The position numbers and the translations under genes were made by a program. The notes below the pieces were generated by a model. That model was not told the origin of the DNA. It searched no databases and saw nothing but the letters and a program-made list of their open reading frames with translations. From the NCBI GenBank assembly GCA_019321725.1, contig CM033110.1, positions 21,569,278 to 21,633,277 of the forward strand: a DNA stretch of 64,000 nt, given 5' to 3'. The stretch is from Paulownia fortunei. Taxonomy: Eukaryota; Streptophyta; Magnoliopsida; Lamiales; Paulowniaceae. This document shows positions 12,078-24,365 of this stretch, in pieces. Each line of letters opens with the position of its first letter. Position 1 is the first letter of the stretch.

Positions 12078-13102
12078 CAAAAAACTCATGCAATAAGACA
12101 TAAAGAAGTACTTGGAATTTAATTGAGGGGACAAGGAAAATTTGGTGAAATTTTTTTCACTAAAAATTCATACACGATATAGGCAATAAGTTTACAGAAA
12201 CAGGTTTTCCAGTGCGGCCACCAGCCGCCCCATACCACCTTCCCACTAATCTTTAGCCACCACGAACGGTAACAACTGTTTTGGCCATACACTGTTGCAA
12301 AAGTACTGACAATATCAGGCTCACGCTAAATTTCCTCTTCTTTTTATTTGAGACAGTGGGATTCTAGATCTCTTCACAAATTTTAAGTTCTAAAAATAAG
12401 CACAAAACATGCAGCCTTGTATCTTCTGTTATATTTTTTTGCATGTTCGTCCGTAAGCAGTTTATCAAGCTGGTATTATTTTTCCCCCACATTGGTCCTC
12501 AAGAACAATGAAAGAAAGCACAAACATCGTCTTTTCATCAGCAATTCCGAGGACAGCGTAGTTTACCAACAGAAGAAAACTAGAAAGGACTGAATTTGTA
12601 CAACATTCTTTAAGCACTTCATGTATTAATCAGGAATAAGTACTTTTAACTTGAAAAATAGATGATCACCATCAAATCACAGTCTGTTGTTCTAGCATCT
12701 GATACACTATCTACAAAAACACATTTCTTTATGGTCAGGGACCGTAATTCTATAAGGAGCAGCTCTCAACACCTGTCAATCTTCAGGATTTTGGCAGCTA
12801 AAAATGGTGAGCATACTCCAGACTCTGCAGATGCCTAATGCAGTTAAATCATTCTATAGAGAGTGCATACTCTTAAAATACATTTTCAATGCAACAAGTG
12901 TATTGCATACTTCCTCAAAATTGTGCACATTCTCATCAATTGATGTGTTGTTGCCTGGTTCAGAGTCGAACCTTGATCATGGTTATTACCACTTTGCATT
13001 ACTTCCCAACGCATTTACTGGTTAACTTGATCATTGCAGTAAATAAAAAAAAAAAAATAGTTCCCTCGACATTTTGCTTAATGCATTGATCTAGATCCAG
13101 GC

Positions 13103-15319
13103 CTAGTTGTCGAGTAATCGGGTTCTACTTCTTGTCAAAGGACCACTATGTTCTACATCTTCCACATTACTGTTGCCCCTCCTTTTCCGTTCAGCCTTGA
13201 TTTTCTTATGATTCAAGAGTGTTTTGTCAGGGGTAGAAACCATATTTTTTATCAGCTGAGAATTTTCTTTCTTTGCACTTGATGCTCCACTGCAGTGAAA
13301 AGCATTATCATATTTTTTTTGCAGTATATCATCAAATATATTCCTGCTCAGCATATTGGTTCCATGATCGCCTGGGTCGGGCGTTTTATAAGCATCAGAA
13401 CAGGAAATCCCTTTCGAAACAGAGAAGTGGGCTGGTTCTTCACTAACAGATAGGGCAGCAAATTCTTCCCAGTAATATGGAAACCCAATCACAAAATGAT
13501 CGCATACCTGTCCAAAATAGAAAGACACAAAAAATGTCAACTTATCTGAAGGAGAATGTCTCTATGTATATTATCAATGAAGAGGTGGGTGAGGACATCA
13601 TAGAGAGGGAAACAAAAGAGAGAGTTCTACCCTAATTGCAGAGCCTTTGATCAGGTATGGAAACAAATAAACCAATACTTATACCTCATGAGAGAAGCCA
13701 CTTTCGAGTGTGCGAGACCTATTGAGATGTCCATGGACCAAAACTGTTATGCCATCATCCGTCCTAAGAGTAACAGCATCATGTCTCTTGACTACCGGTG
13801 CAGAGGAGAAGCTTCTTATCCCTTGGCTCCTGCATTACTGAAATCAACAAACCAAAGGATGCAAAATAAAGTAACACCTACTGAAAGGAAAAGGGGGAAG
13901 ATATTATAGACAGGAATTTTGTATCCATAGTCCAATATTAACCAAATAAGAATTGAATGTGACAGAGCATTTCACAACTAAACAGTTAAGGGTGGAGAGC
14001 CAAAATAATGCAAGACTCAGAAAATTGCATATTTGGTATCAAGTACTCCACTAGATGACAAATCTGTATATTTATTATAGAGTACTCCACTAGATGAAAA
14101 ATCCTCCAGATTGATAATTTGCAATTATTTGATCAATGTTAGGCTACTGAACAATGATTCTGCAGAAAGACGATCATCGATGATGCATTCCAAATTGACT
14201 TTTTTGACTTAGTGATTTGGGTTTACAAACCTTGCTCAAATGACAAATATAGTTATAAACCTTGCTAAAAAGCCTTTTAGAGGTTTGTGTTACCTACATT
14301 TAGGTTCCAGCTCTACCATTCCTTAGTAAAACTTATAGTCTGTGTTTGAATTGAAAGACTTAAGAGCTAAGCATTTCAAATCCTTCATAACAAATACATT
14401 CGACTAATTTGGATAATATTACACCATAAATCAAATCCTCCAACAACCATTTTGAACTATTATTTGAATTACTATAGCTTGCATTTGAATTGAAGGATTT
14501 GAGAGCTAAGGATTTCAAATACATAACGATAAATCTACTTGGCTTGTTTGACTTGTTTGAGTAACTTCCAGTTACAATGGATTTGAAATCCTTTAGTACT
14601 CAGTTTGAGCTATTTTCTCCAGCCTTGTGGTGGATTTCAAAATCCACTTAATATTGGAGTCATTGAAATCCTTAGCTCCAAATCCTCTCCTCAAATTCAA
14701 ATTCTTCCATCCAAGTACAACCTAATATGAATTTGAAATCCATTAAATGCTAAAGTCCTTTTGGATCATTAGCTCCGAATCCTTCTGTTCAAAGCAACCA
14801 TAAGAACAATAGTTTCTTCAGAAGGAAAAAACCTAATTAAAAGAACCAAAAATACAATCAACATCCATATTCTCACATTTCATAAATTACACTTCGTATA
14901 TGCCTTGGAAAATAATTTCAAACTTTAATTTAACTTTTCTAAATTTCTCCACACTCCCATATTCCTTTTATTATTAGAGGAATAACACATGCAAATAAAT
15001 ATACCAAGAAATAGCAAGAAAAGTGAAAACTTTACTCTTTGGAAGTGAAACCTCCAATGCCTAATCGTTTGCCATGAGAATCTGAATCGGCTTTGATCAG
15101 CCACCAATCGTGCAATAAAACCTGCTAGAAGACCACCATTAAAGGCAAGTGAACATTTGTCCAAACTATCACAATGACAAAAATAACAGAAAAGGGGGAT
15201 GAAATGCAAACTTGTTTCAAGAAGGAAGAGCATATGGCGGTGTTGGGGGTGGTGGAAGGAGTTGAGGGGGATTTCCGGCGACAGTTGCGGCGGATAAGAG
15301 CTTCGGTTGGGGTCGCCAT
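13103..15319 (-). CDS. KNL2: KNL2-like SANTA-domain kinetochore protein, short form
   Basis: Four exons with GT-AG borders (15319-15212, 15121-15036, 13829-13685, 13507-13103) give an intact frame of 247 residues. Residues 1-36 are a basic Ser/Thr/Pro-rich leader. The SANTA domain covers about 37-131: VLLHDWWLIKADSDS, GKRLGIGGFTSKE, RSFSSAPVVKRHDA, GITVLVHGHLNRSRTLE and CDHFVIGFPYYWEEFA. The remaining 115 residues are hydrophilic and end in a basic segment with KIKAERKRRG and TRSRTRLLDN. Plant KNL2 helps load CENH3 at centromeres. Plants carry an alpha form with a C-terminal CENPC-k motif and a beta form without it. I see no CENPC-k-like motif before the stop, so this looks like the beta form; that assignment is inference. 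Further C-terminal exons beyond the stop cannot be excluded. Confidence 0.85.
14343..14798. mobile_element. Nested foldback (MITE-like) element in a KNL2 intron
   Basis: Four related segments form two nested inverted pairs. The outer arms are 14343-14384 and 14763-14798; the inner arms are 14481-14520 and 14662-14704. All share a core like GAGCTAAGGATTTCAAAT or its complement ATTGAAATCCTTAGCTC. The element sits inside the 1.2-kb intron between exons 2 and 3. No coding capacity is seen, as expected for a non-autonomous DNA element. Family and target-site duplication were not determined. Confidence 0.6.
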
Positions 15320-17290
15320 GAGATAAATACAAAGTTACGGGTAAATTTTAGAATTTTCCTTCCAACTTGGGGTTTTTGTTGGGCTGAGCGACGGCTTATG
15401 CTTTGCTTTCTCAGTGAGTATTATTTGTGCAATTCCTTTTTTTTCTTCCCTGAAAACATAAAAAAATTCAAAGTAAAATGCTGCATGCATATAAATATTT
15501 GCTATAAAAAATCCAACAAAATATTCCTCAATTGAAAACTCATCCACCAAATTTTCAATTCAACAAACTCAACTATAAACTTTTGCGTGTTTTACCCTCT
15601 GTTTAATGGTAAAAAAGATAATTAACCCTTATGCAATAAAAAAAGCCTAATTTTCTCCTTGTGTTCGAAAAAAAAAGGACAAGTAACACTAAACCTCAAT
15701 TTTTATAGTTATTAAAGTATAAATGACCTACATACCGTTAAATATATAAAAGAAATTTCTATTTTTATTTTTGTTCCGTAATCATGTTAAGTAACATGAT
15801 TAAATAGAATAAATGTTCATCGTATGTATATATTGTTTTGAAATATGTGTATAAGATATATTTCTATTATTTAAATTCTTACTATTTATTTAAAAAATCA
15901 AACATTAATATAAAATAATATAATGCTTCAAGTTTTAGGATTTTATCTTATATAGCATTATTAGTAAAACCATATTAAAAAAACTCTGAATATCAATCAC
16001 ACTATGTAAGCATGTTGAACTTCATTATGCTAATATATATTGTTTTTATTTCCAATGTAGGAAATAAAATCTACAACTGAAAAATAACTATTTCTATTTT
16101 ATATATTTATAAATAAAATACATGTTATTACTAAATATATATTCTACATATAGGTATCTAATAACTATTATTTTAAATGATCATCAATTATAAAGTAAAA
16201 ACATCATCATTATTATTATTATTATGTATAAGGGTGTGTTGGTTATTTCTAAATTAATAAATAATAAAAACTATAGTAGGGTGTTATGTGCCTTTTAAGA
16301 AACACACACACACACACAAGAACGTAATGGGTCCTTTTTTTCATTTTGCAGGGGTTATTTTCCCTTTTACCATTTCATAGTAGGTAAGTTACCTATTAAC
16401 TTTTTCACTGACTATGTTAAGAATTAATACTCTTCTGCAAACTATCACTGGTACATATTAGATTAAAAACATAGTAAATTATGATTAGTAAACACATTAT
16501 TATCTTGCTGTGCTTGTGAATTCCATGTTAAAGTATTTCACATTGATGATAAAAATTTGGAATTTATGAGCTTAATAAAAATGTTAACTAATTGAATGAA
16601 AATTTTAACAAAATAAGATTTTACTTATTTAACACATAAATTAAAGACCTTTGAGATTCAAGTAAATGCTCTAAATTATATCTGGAGTTATTTTGGCTCC
16701 ATTTGGTTTCATTTAGAAGTGTTTCTAAAAGATGTGTTGAAATATGAGTAGAAAATATCTTTTAGCATTCATTTGAAAATGAAATTGACCTTGGAATAGT
16801 TGTATTTAAAAGTTGGATAAAGAGAACATATATTTTGCTTTATTTTCAAAACATATCAAATTTGATAGCATTTGTCAATTTTATCATTGGATTTGATGTA
16901 ATGTTAGTGTTGTCAAAATATGAAATTAGTTATGTGTTAAGTAATACAAATCTGATAATAATTATCTGCATGATTTAAGAAATTAGTTATTTATTTGTAT
17001 TTTAAGAATTTTTTATATTTTATATTAGAGAGAAAGATGGTGGGTAGCGACGGGGTTAATTATGAGTAGAACGAGTGAAAATAAAGAAGGATGATGTAGT
17101 GGAAAATATAATTTTTTCATAAAAATTGAATTGGGATTTTTTTATTTTGTATTTTAAAAATGGGGGTAAAAACTTGCCTCCAGAAATGTAAACAAACAAA
17201 GGAGCCATTAGTTCCTATTGTTGCCCCAAGTCCCCAACTCGATAGGCCAGAAAAACTCAACCATATCAATGGTTGAGCAAAAGGCATCTT
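15320..17290. other. Intergenic region upstream of the KNL2-like gene
   Basis: The promoter of the minus-strand KNL2-like gene must lie in the first few hundred bases. The rest is AT-rich, with an ATT repeat near 16210-16225 and a (CA)n run at 16302-16318. No gene is recognised. Confidence 0.55.
16302..16318. repeat. (CA)n microsatellite
   Basis: A run of about eight to nine AC dinucleotides lies in otherwise AT-rich intergenic sequence. Confidence 0.85.
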
Positions 17291-18892
17291 GGCAGGAAAG
17301 AAATCAACATTTGTATCAAACTCTACACACTAGTTGATTTCCATTCCATGTGAAATGCAATGCTTTCAGATTGCCATAATTGAAAAGGAATTGTGAAAAT
17401 TATAATGCAAATTCTGACACTGTGTCGAGCATAAAGTTGATAATCTCAGGTTTTTAAGGGTCTAAGATCCACAAGTCTTGTAAAACAACTATTACTTTAA
17501 TCACAAGAGCAAAATGCCACAATAAGGTATCTTACCAACTTCTGTCGATGAGCTGCTTCACTAGATTGAACCAGGTTATTTTCCTGAAAGGCCACAATAA
17601 ATTGTTAAAAAATAGATCTTGAAATTCAACATGACATACTTGCCAGCTAAATCTATTTTTTAATCACGCAAACAATTAAACAAAATTTATGTTCTAGAAC
17701 TCACCAAATACAATATTAGCGAAATAATCATGATTTCTAACAGAATCAGAAAACTCTATTTGCCAAGGAATACCAATATAATATTAAAAGAAAAAAATCT
17801 GAAGTTGGGACATAAGCAGATAATACAAACTCATAAAAAATTGGATCCCAGATTCAAGTTTCACACAGATCACATACTCACATATTCCCTCAACTCATTT
17901 ATTCCAGAAATTCTCCAAAGATTTGTAAATGCAAGAAAAAACTCTCGGAAAAGAAATATGACTCACATGGATAAAAGTAATAATGAAGTTAGTGTTATTT
18001 ACTCTCTACTTGCAGAGGACATTAAAGCATAGCTCTAAAATCCTTTTTCCTCCTACCCCTGTAACCCATACAGAAATCTTTCTTTTCCCAATAACTCATT
18101 ATCCAGCACTAAACAACAGGCTACCTCTTGGAACGCTTGCGTATAACCAGCCAAGGCTATATACTACTGCTAAACCCTCCAAAACCCATCTCCGCAAATC
18201 AGAGTACACAACATTATTACATTTCAACAAGTACCAGTTAAACGTAGTAATATATGCAAAGTTAAAAGAACCAAGAAAAGCCAGAAGAACCATTACCACT
18301 CACAAGCTCTGTTTTGAAGAATAAGTATCAAGATTGAATTTTACAATATAAATGCAAGAATGCCCAGGAGGGGTCCTGAAAAAACTCGGCTCCAGTCAAA
18401 ACCCCCAATTGCCTTCTAGCATATTAGTCACCCTTTTAATGCTAGTCTGAAGTCTGAACACTAGAGATGGTCATATGCACAAGCCAAGATGGCTTAGGAA
18501 AGGCGGTCCTTCTGACAATAAGGTATCTTCTTTCTTAAAGAAAAGCTCCCATCCCCATCCCCATCCCCCAAAATCTGTTGATGCAACTATGGCCTTTAGG
18601 CAATGGGGGACTTTTGGTGTTAAAAGAAGTAAAAGTAGTAAACAAAAGGCTTTTCTGTTTTTGAATTGAAGGAAGAAACTGTCCACTAATGTCAAAGTGA
18701 ACAAAAATAGATGGCCTGAAAAAGGTGACACAATAGCAGGAAAGAGAGAGTGGTGGCTACGACAGTAAAATAGTGATGAAAAATTTTGCATTACTATTAA
18801 CAAACAGATGAAAGATTCTAGGGACAAGCTCCAAGCCCAAATTCCTTTCAATTGTTGTGTTGCCATTGGTGACTAATACATACTGCTACAAG
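17291..18892 (-). pseudogene. Decayed partial duplicate of the 5' end of the DUF547 gene
   Basis: This segment matches 6050-7771 along its whole length and in the same orientation, by eye at roughly 85 percent identity with small indels. It covers intron 2, exon 2, intron 1, exon 1, the leader intron and leader of the DUF547 gene. The left edge coincides with the acceptor of exon 3 in the source. The equivalent of exon 1 (18.12-18.19 kb) starts MGFGGFSSS but has an in-frame TAG where the source encodes the K of SNSKW. The equivalent of exon 2 (about 17.53-17.59 kb) has lost about 25 bases at its 5' edge. No downstream coding exons follow. It is therefore a non-functional fragment, although the leader may still be transcribed. 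Confidence 0.85.
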
Positions 18893-19764
18893 TAGGGGTA
18901 GGGGTTGGGTTGGGTACTGACGGATTTTGTTTTTAGTTTTTTGCTTTTTTGACCCAAAAAAAAAAAAAAAGGAAAGGCAGAAAAGAGGGTGCGGCTACTT
19001 AAAACAGTTAAACTGCCTCTGTTTCCTGACAGAATCCAGGGCCTTGATTAATTTGTGCAGTAAACATAAAAAAGGGCAACAGAAAGCCCAAAGAAGCTTC
19101 TTTTCAACAAAAAAACAGCTCACCAAAGCACTCCTCACCATTTTTAAGAATGCAACAACTTCCTTGCTTGTTTACTCAATAGTTTGTCAAAGTTTTTCTC
19201 TTCTTCTTCTTCCTCCACTATAGAAAAATTAACCCTTTCCCCTTCTAAATACACTGTAGAAAAATCTAAAAAAAATGGAATAGAAAGACAAAGCTTACGT
19301 CACTGATAAGCCGCCGCCGCCGGAAAGTCGTATGAAGGAAGGCTTGGGGTTGGGACTTAGCCGGACGAGTTTGGGAGTTGGTCGATATGTGAAATGAAAA
19401 TGAAAATTGGAAAAGCCCGGGACAGTAGCCCCTATTTTGTTTTACTTTTTTTTTTCCAAAAGTTGGCAGGATAACTGGTACTTTAACGGTTTAACCTAAA
19501 ATTTCAAAATCGAGTTGGAATAATCCAACCCAATTCCAATCTTTAGCTTGGTGGATCTTCGATATGCAACTCAAACCCTACTTAGTTCAGTTTAGCCCAT
19601 TTCAGGCTAAACCTTTTAAAATCAATTCGGCCCAATATTATTGTGAGGCAATTCACTTAAGATGACAGTCGGTGGCACCAAATCGGATGAAAGTGAGTAA
19701 TTTTAGGAAAGAACGGAATTTTAAAAATACCTTAAAAAATGGCAGCATGAGATACATGCATAGT

Positions 19765-19767
<3 letters not shown>

Positions 19768-19799
<32 letters not shown>
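19768..19799. repeat. (TA)n microsatellite
   Basis: About 16 TA units lie in intergenic DNA, followed after 115 bases by a longer TA array. Confidence 0.9.
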
Positions 19800-19800
<1 letters not shown>

Positions 19801-19910
19801 CCACAATTACTTATGATATAGCATCTCATTTTTGTATAATCTTTGTGTAGAAGGACAGGTCTGACCCAACGCGTATGAATTGATATGTGAATAAATATGT
19901 ACGTGAGTTT

Positions 19911-19913
<3 letters not shown>

Positions 19914-19971
<58 letters not shown>

Positions 19972-19992
19972 GTGTGTGTGGAGAGAGAGAGA
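19914..19992. repeat. Compound microsatellite (TA)n-(TATG/TG)n-(GA)n
   Basis: About 24 TA units (to 19961) pass directly into TATG/TG repeats (to 19980) and then six GA units. The stepwise change of motif is typical of slippage plus point-mutation evolution. Confidence 0.9.
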
Positions 19993-21100
19993 ATTTGTGT
20001 TTAATTAATTTAAATTAATTGTGGTGGCTAAATTAAATGGCATAATATATATATTTAGTCGTATAGTGAAGCTTCCAATATATGAGCATGAATTTTGGAA
20101 TGAGCTTTTATGTGGGCTAATATGATTTATGCATCCATTTCAAACACAACACCACAAAATTTGTTTTAAACATGTTAAGAGACTCTGTTCAAAAACAATG
20201 AGACATAAATTATGTCAGCTGGGACTATGTTAAAAAACTATTAAGTCATAAAATAAAATCATAGAAATATATGACTATAGTGAAAAAACAATAGGACAAT
20301 TTAATAAATTCATATAAAGTATAAGATGTTAGCAATATCACTTCTATAATCACTTCTATAACTTATATAATTAGATTAAAAAAATTCATTAAAATCTTAG
20401 CAATAAATTGGGATCTTTTTATTTTATTTGAAGATCTTATAAGATAAGATCATATCATCTAATTTTTTAAGTTTATATATTCCTTTTTAAAAAATAAAAA
20501 GCTTATCTCTTAAATTTTTATAGAATATTTTTAAATATTTTACAAGCTTTCAAATATCTTGTAAGACATATGAAAGAGTTTAAGAGCTCAACCAAATATA
20601 TGTAAATATGCGGTATAAAAAATTAATGAGATTTAAGGCAAAATATTTTATGTGGCAAAATGAAAAAGAAATATATTAAACAAAAAAATAAAATATTCAA
20701 TGAATATCACTTTAGATTATACAATTGAAAATAATTTTAACATAAAGTAAAGATAAATTTCAATTTTTTTGTTGCTTTTTCTTGTTTAATTTAATTAATG
20801 CTAATTCATAAGCCCGAGCCCGACTGTCGATGTCCACGACTCCTCGCATGCAATTGCAACCCAACCTCCAGATTCCATACCCAGTCAGAACCGTAGAAGT
20901 AGAACAACATTTTTCAATTTCCCAAAATACCCCACACCACGTTACAAGTCTCGTTGTGCCTTCATGTATATATTTTTTTTCCCTAGAAAATCTTGCCTTA
21001 GGTTTTTCCTTCCATCTCTCTCCCTTCTGTGCTAATAATTTATATTTTACCCTACCAATTTCCTCGTACCCCACCCTCTTCACCCACCCCCTGTAATCCT

Positions 21101-24100
21101 CCCCCCTCACTCATCCAATCTCACTTTAATTTTCCCTTTTTAGTGCCCTTTTTTTCATATTGGACCTGTTACATACATACCCACTCCATTCCATATTCCC
21201 CAGCTAAAAAATCTGGTCACTCACACCATCCACATCTAAAAAATTTCCCTTAGCAGTTTTACGAATTCCTAGTCAAAACTCACAAATTGACACACCAAAA
21301 TTTTACCCAAATCAACCCAAGAAAAATTAATGGTGATCCACAGTTCTTAAGGTACATTACCAACAATTCTTTTCTGCTCTGTGTAATTTATCTTAGCCAT
21401 GTCTTTTTTTATACATACATACATGTATATCTATCTATGTGTAACATGTTTCATGGCAGCATTGGCATAGCACAGCCATGACCTAGCTACAGAGTTCTTT
21501 TCCTACGCTCAATTAAATTACTAACAAAAAATGGTTACCCGGATGAGGAAAATCACTTGAATCAATCTGTTTTTTGGTTAATTAAATTGGTTTCTTGTAA
21601 AGATTTCACATGCCATTGATTGTAACTTCAATTTTCCTATTGCAGGGGGGTGTCGATGCTTTTCTTTCTTTTTTTTTTTTCGTTCCCTTTTTGTACTTTC
21701 GATTTGGACCCACTTTGCGTTTGCGTCTATAGTTTTGAATTTTACATTCTGGGAATTTTTTTTTTTCCAATTTAGATAGGGTTTTTAATTTTTCACTTTA
21801 AATTAGGGTGATGTAGGGTTTTAATTTGAAGGGTTGTTTTTCAATTTGGGAACTTGAAAGCCCTTCAGAGGGCATGCATTGATTGTGATTTTTTGGCAAG
21901 GGATTGTCGTCCGTGGTAGCTTAGCCTACAGTCTTTGCATGTAATTTCTTGAAACTGGACTGAAAAGAACAATTTTTGAAGTAAAGCGGGGAAGAATATC
22001 AGTGTTTCTTGTCTCTTTTCAAGATGAAGGTGGCCTAGTTTTTCGTTTATCTTTCTTTTTAATTATTTCTGCCTTTCTATAGTCCATCATTTGTGTGTAT
22101 ACTTTGAAACATTCAAACTATATATGTCCGTGTATATATGGCCATTTCTGTGATATGTGTGAGTTTATACTACACGATTTTATTGCAATGAGCTGGAGGA
22201 ACTTGAATGCTAAATACTGGCATTATTAATGGCTAATATGACACACTTGGCAAGTTTAAATGGGATCACCGCTGACTCCACGTAGGTTTTTATCTATTTT
22301 GAACTAGTCAAGCAATTATACTTGGAGTTATTTCTGGTTTCCTAGTTCAATTCAGCCAAACACTGTTTTAATTTTAACTTACTTATAAACCTTTTCTTAC
22401 TTATTGAATATCTTTTTTGATAATTTTGATCTTGATTTTATTATTTCTTGTGTTTATACTTGGTTGAGACTTGAGAGGGAACAAATAATTTGATCACAAG
22501 GATAGCAGCTTTAATATTTTGTAACTATAAAATATTCATTGATCATGGAGCTGAATTTTCAATAATTTGTAACTTTTCTGGCTGGAATTATGTTCACAGT
22601 TCGTAGAAAACCTCTGTTTTCACCTTTTAAGTACTTTAAATTACTCATAGAACAAGGGGATGAGTTTCCAGAAATTATTCACGGGTAGAGTTTTGTTGTC
22701 AATGACATATATGTGGTTTGGGTGGAAGAAGAACATAGGAGAAAAGAGAGAGCAATCAGAGAATGAAACTGAGTGGAAGACTAGAAAATTAAGTTGTTTT
22801 TCCTTTTCTTATTTAGATTAAAGTGAGAGCATATTTGAATAGGACATCCTTATGGAGAGAAACCTTTCTGTCCACGAGCAAACTATTTTTCTTTTGTTTT
22901 CTATAATTTCAAACCCAAAAGAAAAGGGGGGAAATCTCTAACTTCACTCTTCTGTATACTCCACCTCACTTCTGAAAAATGCAAGGTGAGTGGTCGGTAA
23001 TTTGATCAAATGAAGAGATGAAATTGAATGTGTACTTAAAATATTTGTTTAACAAATGGAATTGAAGGGCTTTTCGGATATGTACTGCTAATTACCCTTC
23101 ATTTGATTCTATTTCTCCTTGGTCGTTGATTCTATTAATATTTCTACTTCTTCTTTTCCCTGGCCTCAGTATTTTAAATTTTAATGGGGGAGCATTGGAA
23201 TCCTGGTTTTGTACCTACATTAGAAAAATTTACATGAAGCCGTTGAATTTTTTCTAAGATACTATAAATTGAAACTCTGGAACCTCAGTGAGACCGTTCC
23301 ACATTTTCTCTTCATTACATTGCAGTTCATTAATGTGTCAGATGATTGATAATATAATTTCATTGTAGTTTTGGATGAATCATATTTGTATTGCATATGT
23401 CGTGTATTGAAGCATAAACTGTGGGTTTGACTATGATCACTTTGCACGTGATGGTCCTTAATTTTGTTCCGTCTCTCCATGTCTTTTCAAGTGAAATGCA
23501 ATTACCAAGGTGTTAAATTCTTGTCAAGTATGTACAGGGGAAAAAAATCATATGTCCAACATAGGTTTGGTACATGTTGGCACCTGTTTCTCTGTTAAAC
23601 ATTGAATTAGTTCTCATTTCATTCACACATTTCAGTTAATCTTAGAATTGCCTTCTCTATGGTCAAAGATGACCGTCCTGGATTACAAACTCAAATTTCA
23701 TAATATGTGAAGCAATTCTCTAACATTTAGTTATCGAGCCAATGCATTTCCTTTCTGGACTAATAGAAAAAGAGTAGTTCGAGATCTACATCTATAAATT
23801 GAAAGTTCTGAATGATTAACTCTTTAATCCGTTGTTAGAATGCATTAAAATATTGAAATCCTGCTATGAAATAATTGCTGTTTTTTCTTTTTCCTCTTTT
23901 GCAAATGAACTTCAGCCATGATTTTTGTGGTCAGGTAATAACTTTCCCTTTGCTGATGGTCTTGTCCTGATGGGTTAAAAATAAATGAGGGCTATAAAAA
24001 TGTTAGTACTTCTTTTCAGCTTTGGTGAAAGTGATCTTGTACATCTAGAAGTTAAACTGAAAGAATATGTTTATAAACACTAATTTGTCAAGATGGACCT

Positions 24101-24365
24101 GGTGCAAATACTCAGGCATAATATAGAACTTCTGAATTTGCTTTATTGTCTGATACGAAATCAATGAATAACCCAATCTTTTATTCGCAAGTACTCTTAA
24201 GTATTTTAGCTGAAATCATAGTTTCATTTTTCTGAGCTGCTGTATCATAGGTCCTTTTTTACATACTCCCTTCTGACACTTGCAATTTCCCGGTGGGCTG
24301 CAGATTTAGTTTTGCTTAACTTATGCTATGCACATAAGCTGGCATTAAAATTTTAGTGTTGAATT
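21101..24365 (+). promoter_or_regulatory. Probable SUVR5 leader with a long leader intron
   Basis: The 3.3 kb ahead of the SUVR5 start codon has no coding exon. Pyrimidine-rich sequence around 21050-21250 looks like a promoter/leader. A plausible donor (TTCTTAAG then GTACATT, near 21351) and acceptor (GGGCTGCAG, ending near 24302) would define a leader intron of about 2.9 kb and leave 63 nt of leader before the ATG at 24366. Both splice sites are inferred from motifs alone, and other pairs are possible. Confidence 0.35.

Larger units (their letters stand above)
7772..13102. other. Intergenic region between the DUF547 and KNL2-like genes
   Basis: No coding gene is recognisable in 5.3 kb. It holds TA microsatellites (8384-8403, about 9765-9778), long AT-rich stretches (9.3-10.4 kb) and a G-rich/C-rich tract pair at 11.84-12.08 kb, listed separately. 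The open frames present are short or low-complexity and match no family I know. It presumably includes the 3' untranslated region of the KNL2-like gene near 13.0-13.1 kb. Confidence 0.6.
18893..21100. other. Intergenic region with long microsatellites
   Basis: No gene is recognised. A short GC-rich patch at 19300-19420 (minus strand: a GGCGGCGGCGGC run ending at a donor-like GTAAGC) could be a leader exon of an unknown minus-strand transcript, but no in-frame ATG is present. TA arrays follow at 19.77 and 19.91 kb. AT-rich sequence continues to 20.8 kb, then pyrimidine-rich sequence that probably belongs to the SUVR5 promoter. Confidence 0.5.

Noticed and set aside
11672..12093. Overlapping minus-strand frames of about 130 codons
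   Set aside because: They are produced by the C-rich and G-rich tracts (Pro/His/Gly runs), with no conserved domain and no plausible start context.
14042..14098. Direct repeat of GTACTCCACTAGATGA
   Set aside because: Only two copies, in intron sequence. It does not form an array and is not CRISPR-like.
18471..18866. 131-codon minus-strand frame in the duplicated leader
   Set aside because: The source copy at 7.3-7.7 kb has a stop in the equivalent frame, so it is not a conserved coding sequence.
19290..19420. GC-rich patch ending at a donor-like site on the minus strand
   Set aside because: There is no in-frame start codon and no identifiable next exon; it is mentioned only within the intergenic entry.
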